Source: an uncultured Bacteroidales bacterium (GTDB lineage: Bacteria; Bacteroidota; Bacteroidia; Bacteroidales; Paludibacteraceae). Taken from it: a DNA stretch of 23,306 nt. The notes under the pieces were generated by a model that was not told where the DNA came from, did no database searches, and saw nothing but the letters and a program-made list of their open reading frames with translations. This document shows positions 23,264-23,306 of this stretch, piece after piece. The stretch covers positions 1 through 23,306 of the forward strand of contig CALEPS010000062.1 of NCBI GenBank assembly GCA_937910305.1, given 5' to 3'. How positions within the stretch are numbered: position 1 is the first letter of the stretch; the number at the start of each line of letters is the position of its first letter. The position numbers were made by a program, and so were the translations under genes.

Positions 23264-23306
23264 ATGAGTGCTAAATGAGTGCTAAATGAGTCGTAAATGA
23301 CCCGTG
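23264..23306 (+). repeat. Eleven-base tandem array at the window end
   Basis: ATGAGTGCTAA (23264-23274 and 23275-23285, exact), ATGAGTCGTAA (23286-23296) and a fourth diverging copy run to the end of the window. The array probably continues beyond the edge. Same period as the glmM-lpxB array but different unit sequence. Confidence 0.85.

Overview
The window looks like chromosomal DNA from a member of the order Bacteroidales. The evidence is a hybrid two-component regulator with Bacteroidetes architecture, a fused FAD/NAD-binding protein plus NADPH-dependent glutamate synthase, an rsfS-ftsH pair, FKBP-like lipoproteins typical of the order, and promoters of the TTTG / TAnnTTTG type instead of -35/-10 boxes. 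I see no rRNA, tRNA, CRISPR array, transposase or prophage gene. No gap between genes exceeds about 155 bases.

Layout: (1) 1-8414, plus strand: promoter, rfbA (dTDP-glucose synthesis), a full-length hybrid histidine kinase/response regulator, two FKBP-like lipoproteins, glmM (amino-sugar precursor) and lpxB (lipid A). From the regulator to glmM the genes abut or overlap, so an envelope-precursor operon with an embedded sensor is likely. (2) 8398-14679, minus strand: rsfS, ftsH, an M16 zinc protease, surE and a small membrane protein, with gaps of 10-30 bases or overlaps. This is a ribosome-silencing and protein-quality-control operon, and it converges on lpxB with overlapping stop codons. (3) 14680-14818: two divergent promoters that physically overlap. 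(4) 14819-17366, plus strand: a small lipoprotein, an SRPBCC protein with its own promoter, psd (phosphatidylethanolamine synthesis) and deoC (deoxyribose catabolism). (5) 17518-23195, plus strand: the fused glutamate synthase/NfnAB-like flavoprotein, dacB (peptidoglycan hydrolysis), birA (biotin ligase) and rfbB, closed by a clear terminator. The theme is envelope biogenesis (dTDP sugars, UDP-GlcNAc, lipid A, phospholipid, peptidoglycan) mixed with housekeeping enzymes.

The most unusual feature is a set of short tandem arrays with periods of 7, 11, 15 and 23/31 bases. They sit at most plus-strand gene junctions and also inside reading frames. Heptamer arrays of the GAAAGTY type occur inside rfbA, right after rfbA, and between the glutamate-synthase fusion and dacB. 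At the last site the array supplies the stop codon of one gene and apparently the TTG start of the next. Another heptamer array exactly fills the birA-rfbB junction. Within coding regions the arrays keep the frame and encode hydrophilic loops or linkers. None of these arrays occurs in the minus-strand operon. I cannot run searches, so whether the arrays are described elsewhere is untested.
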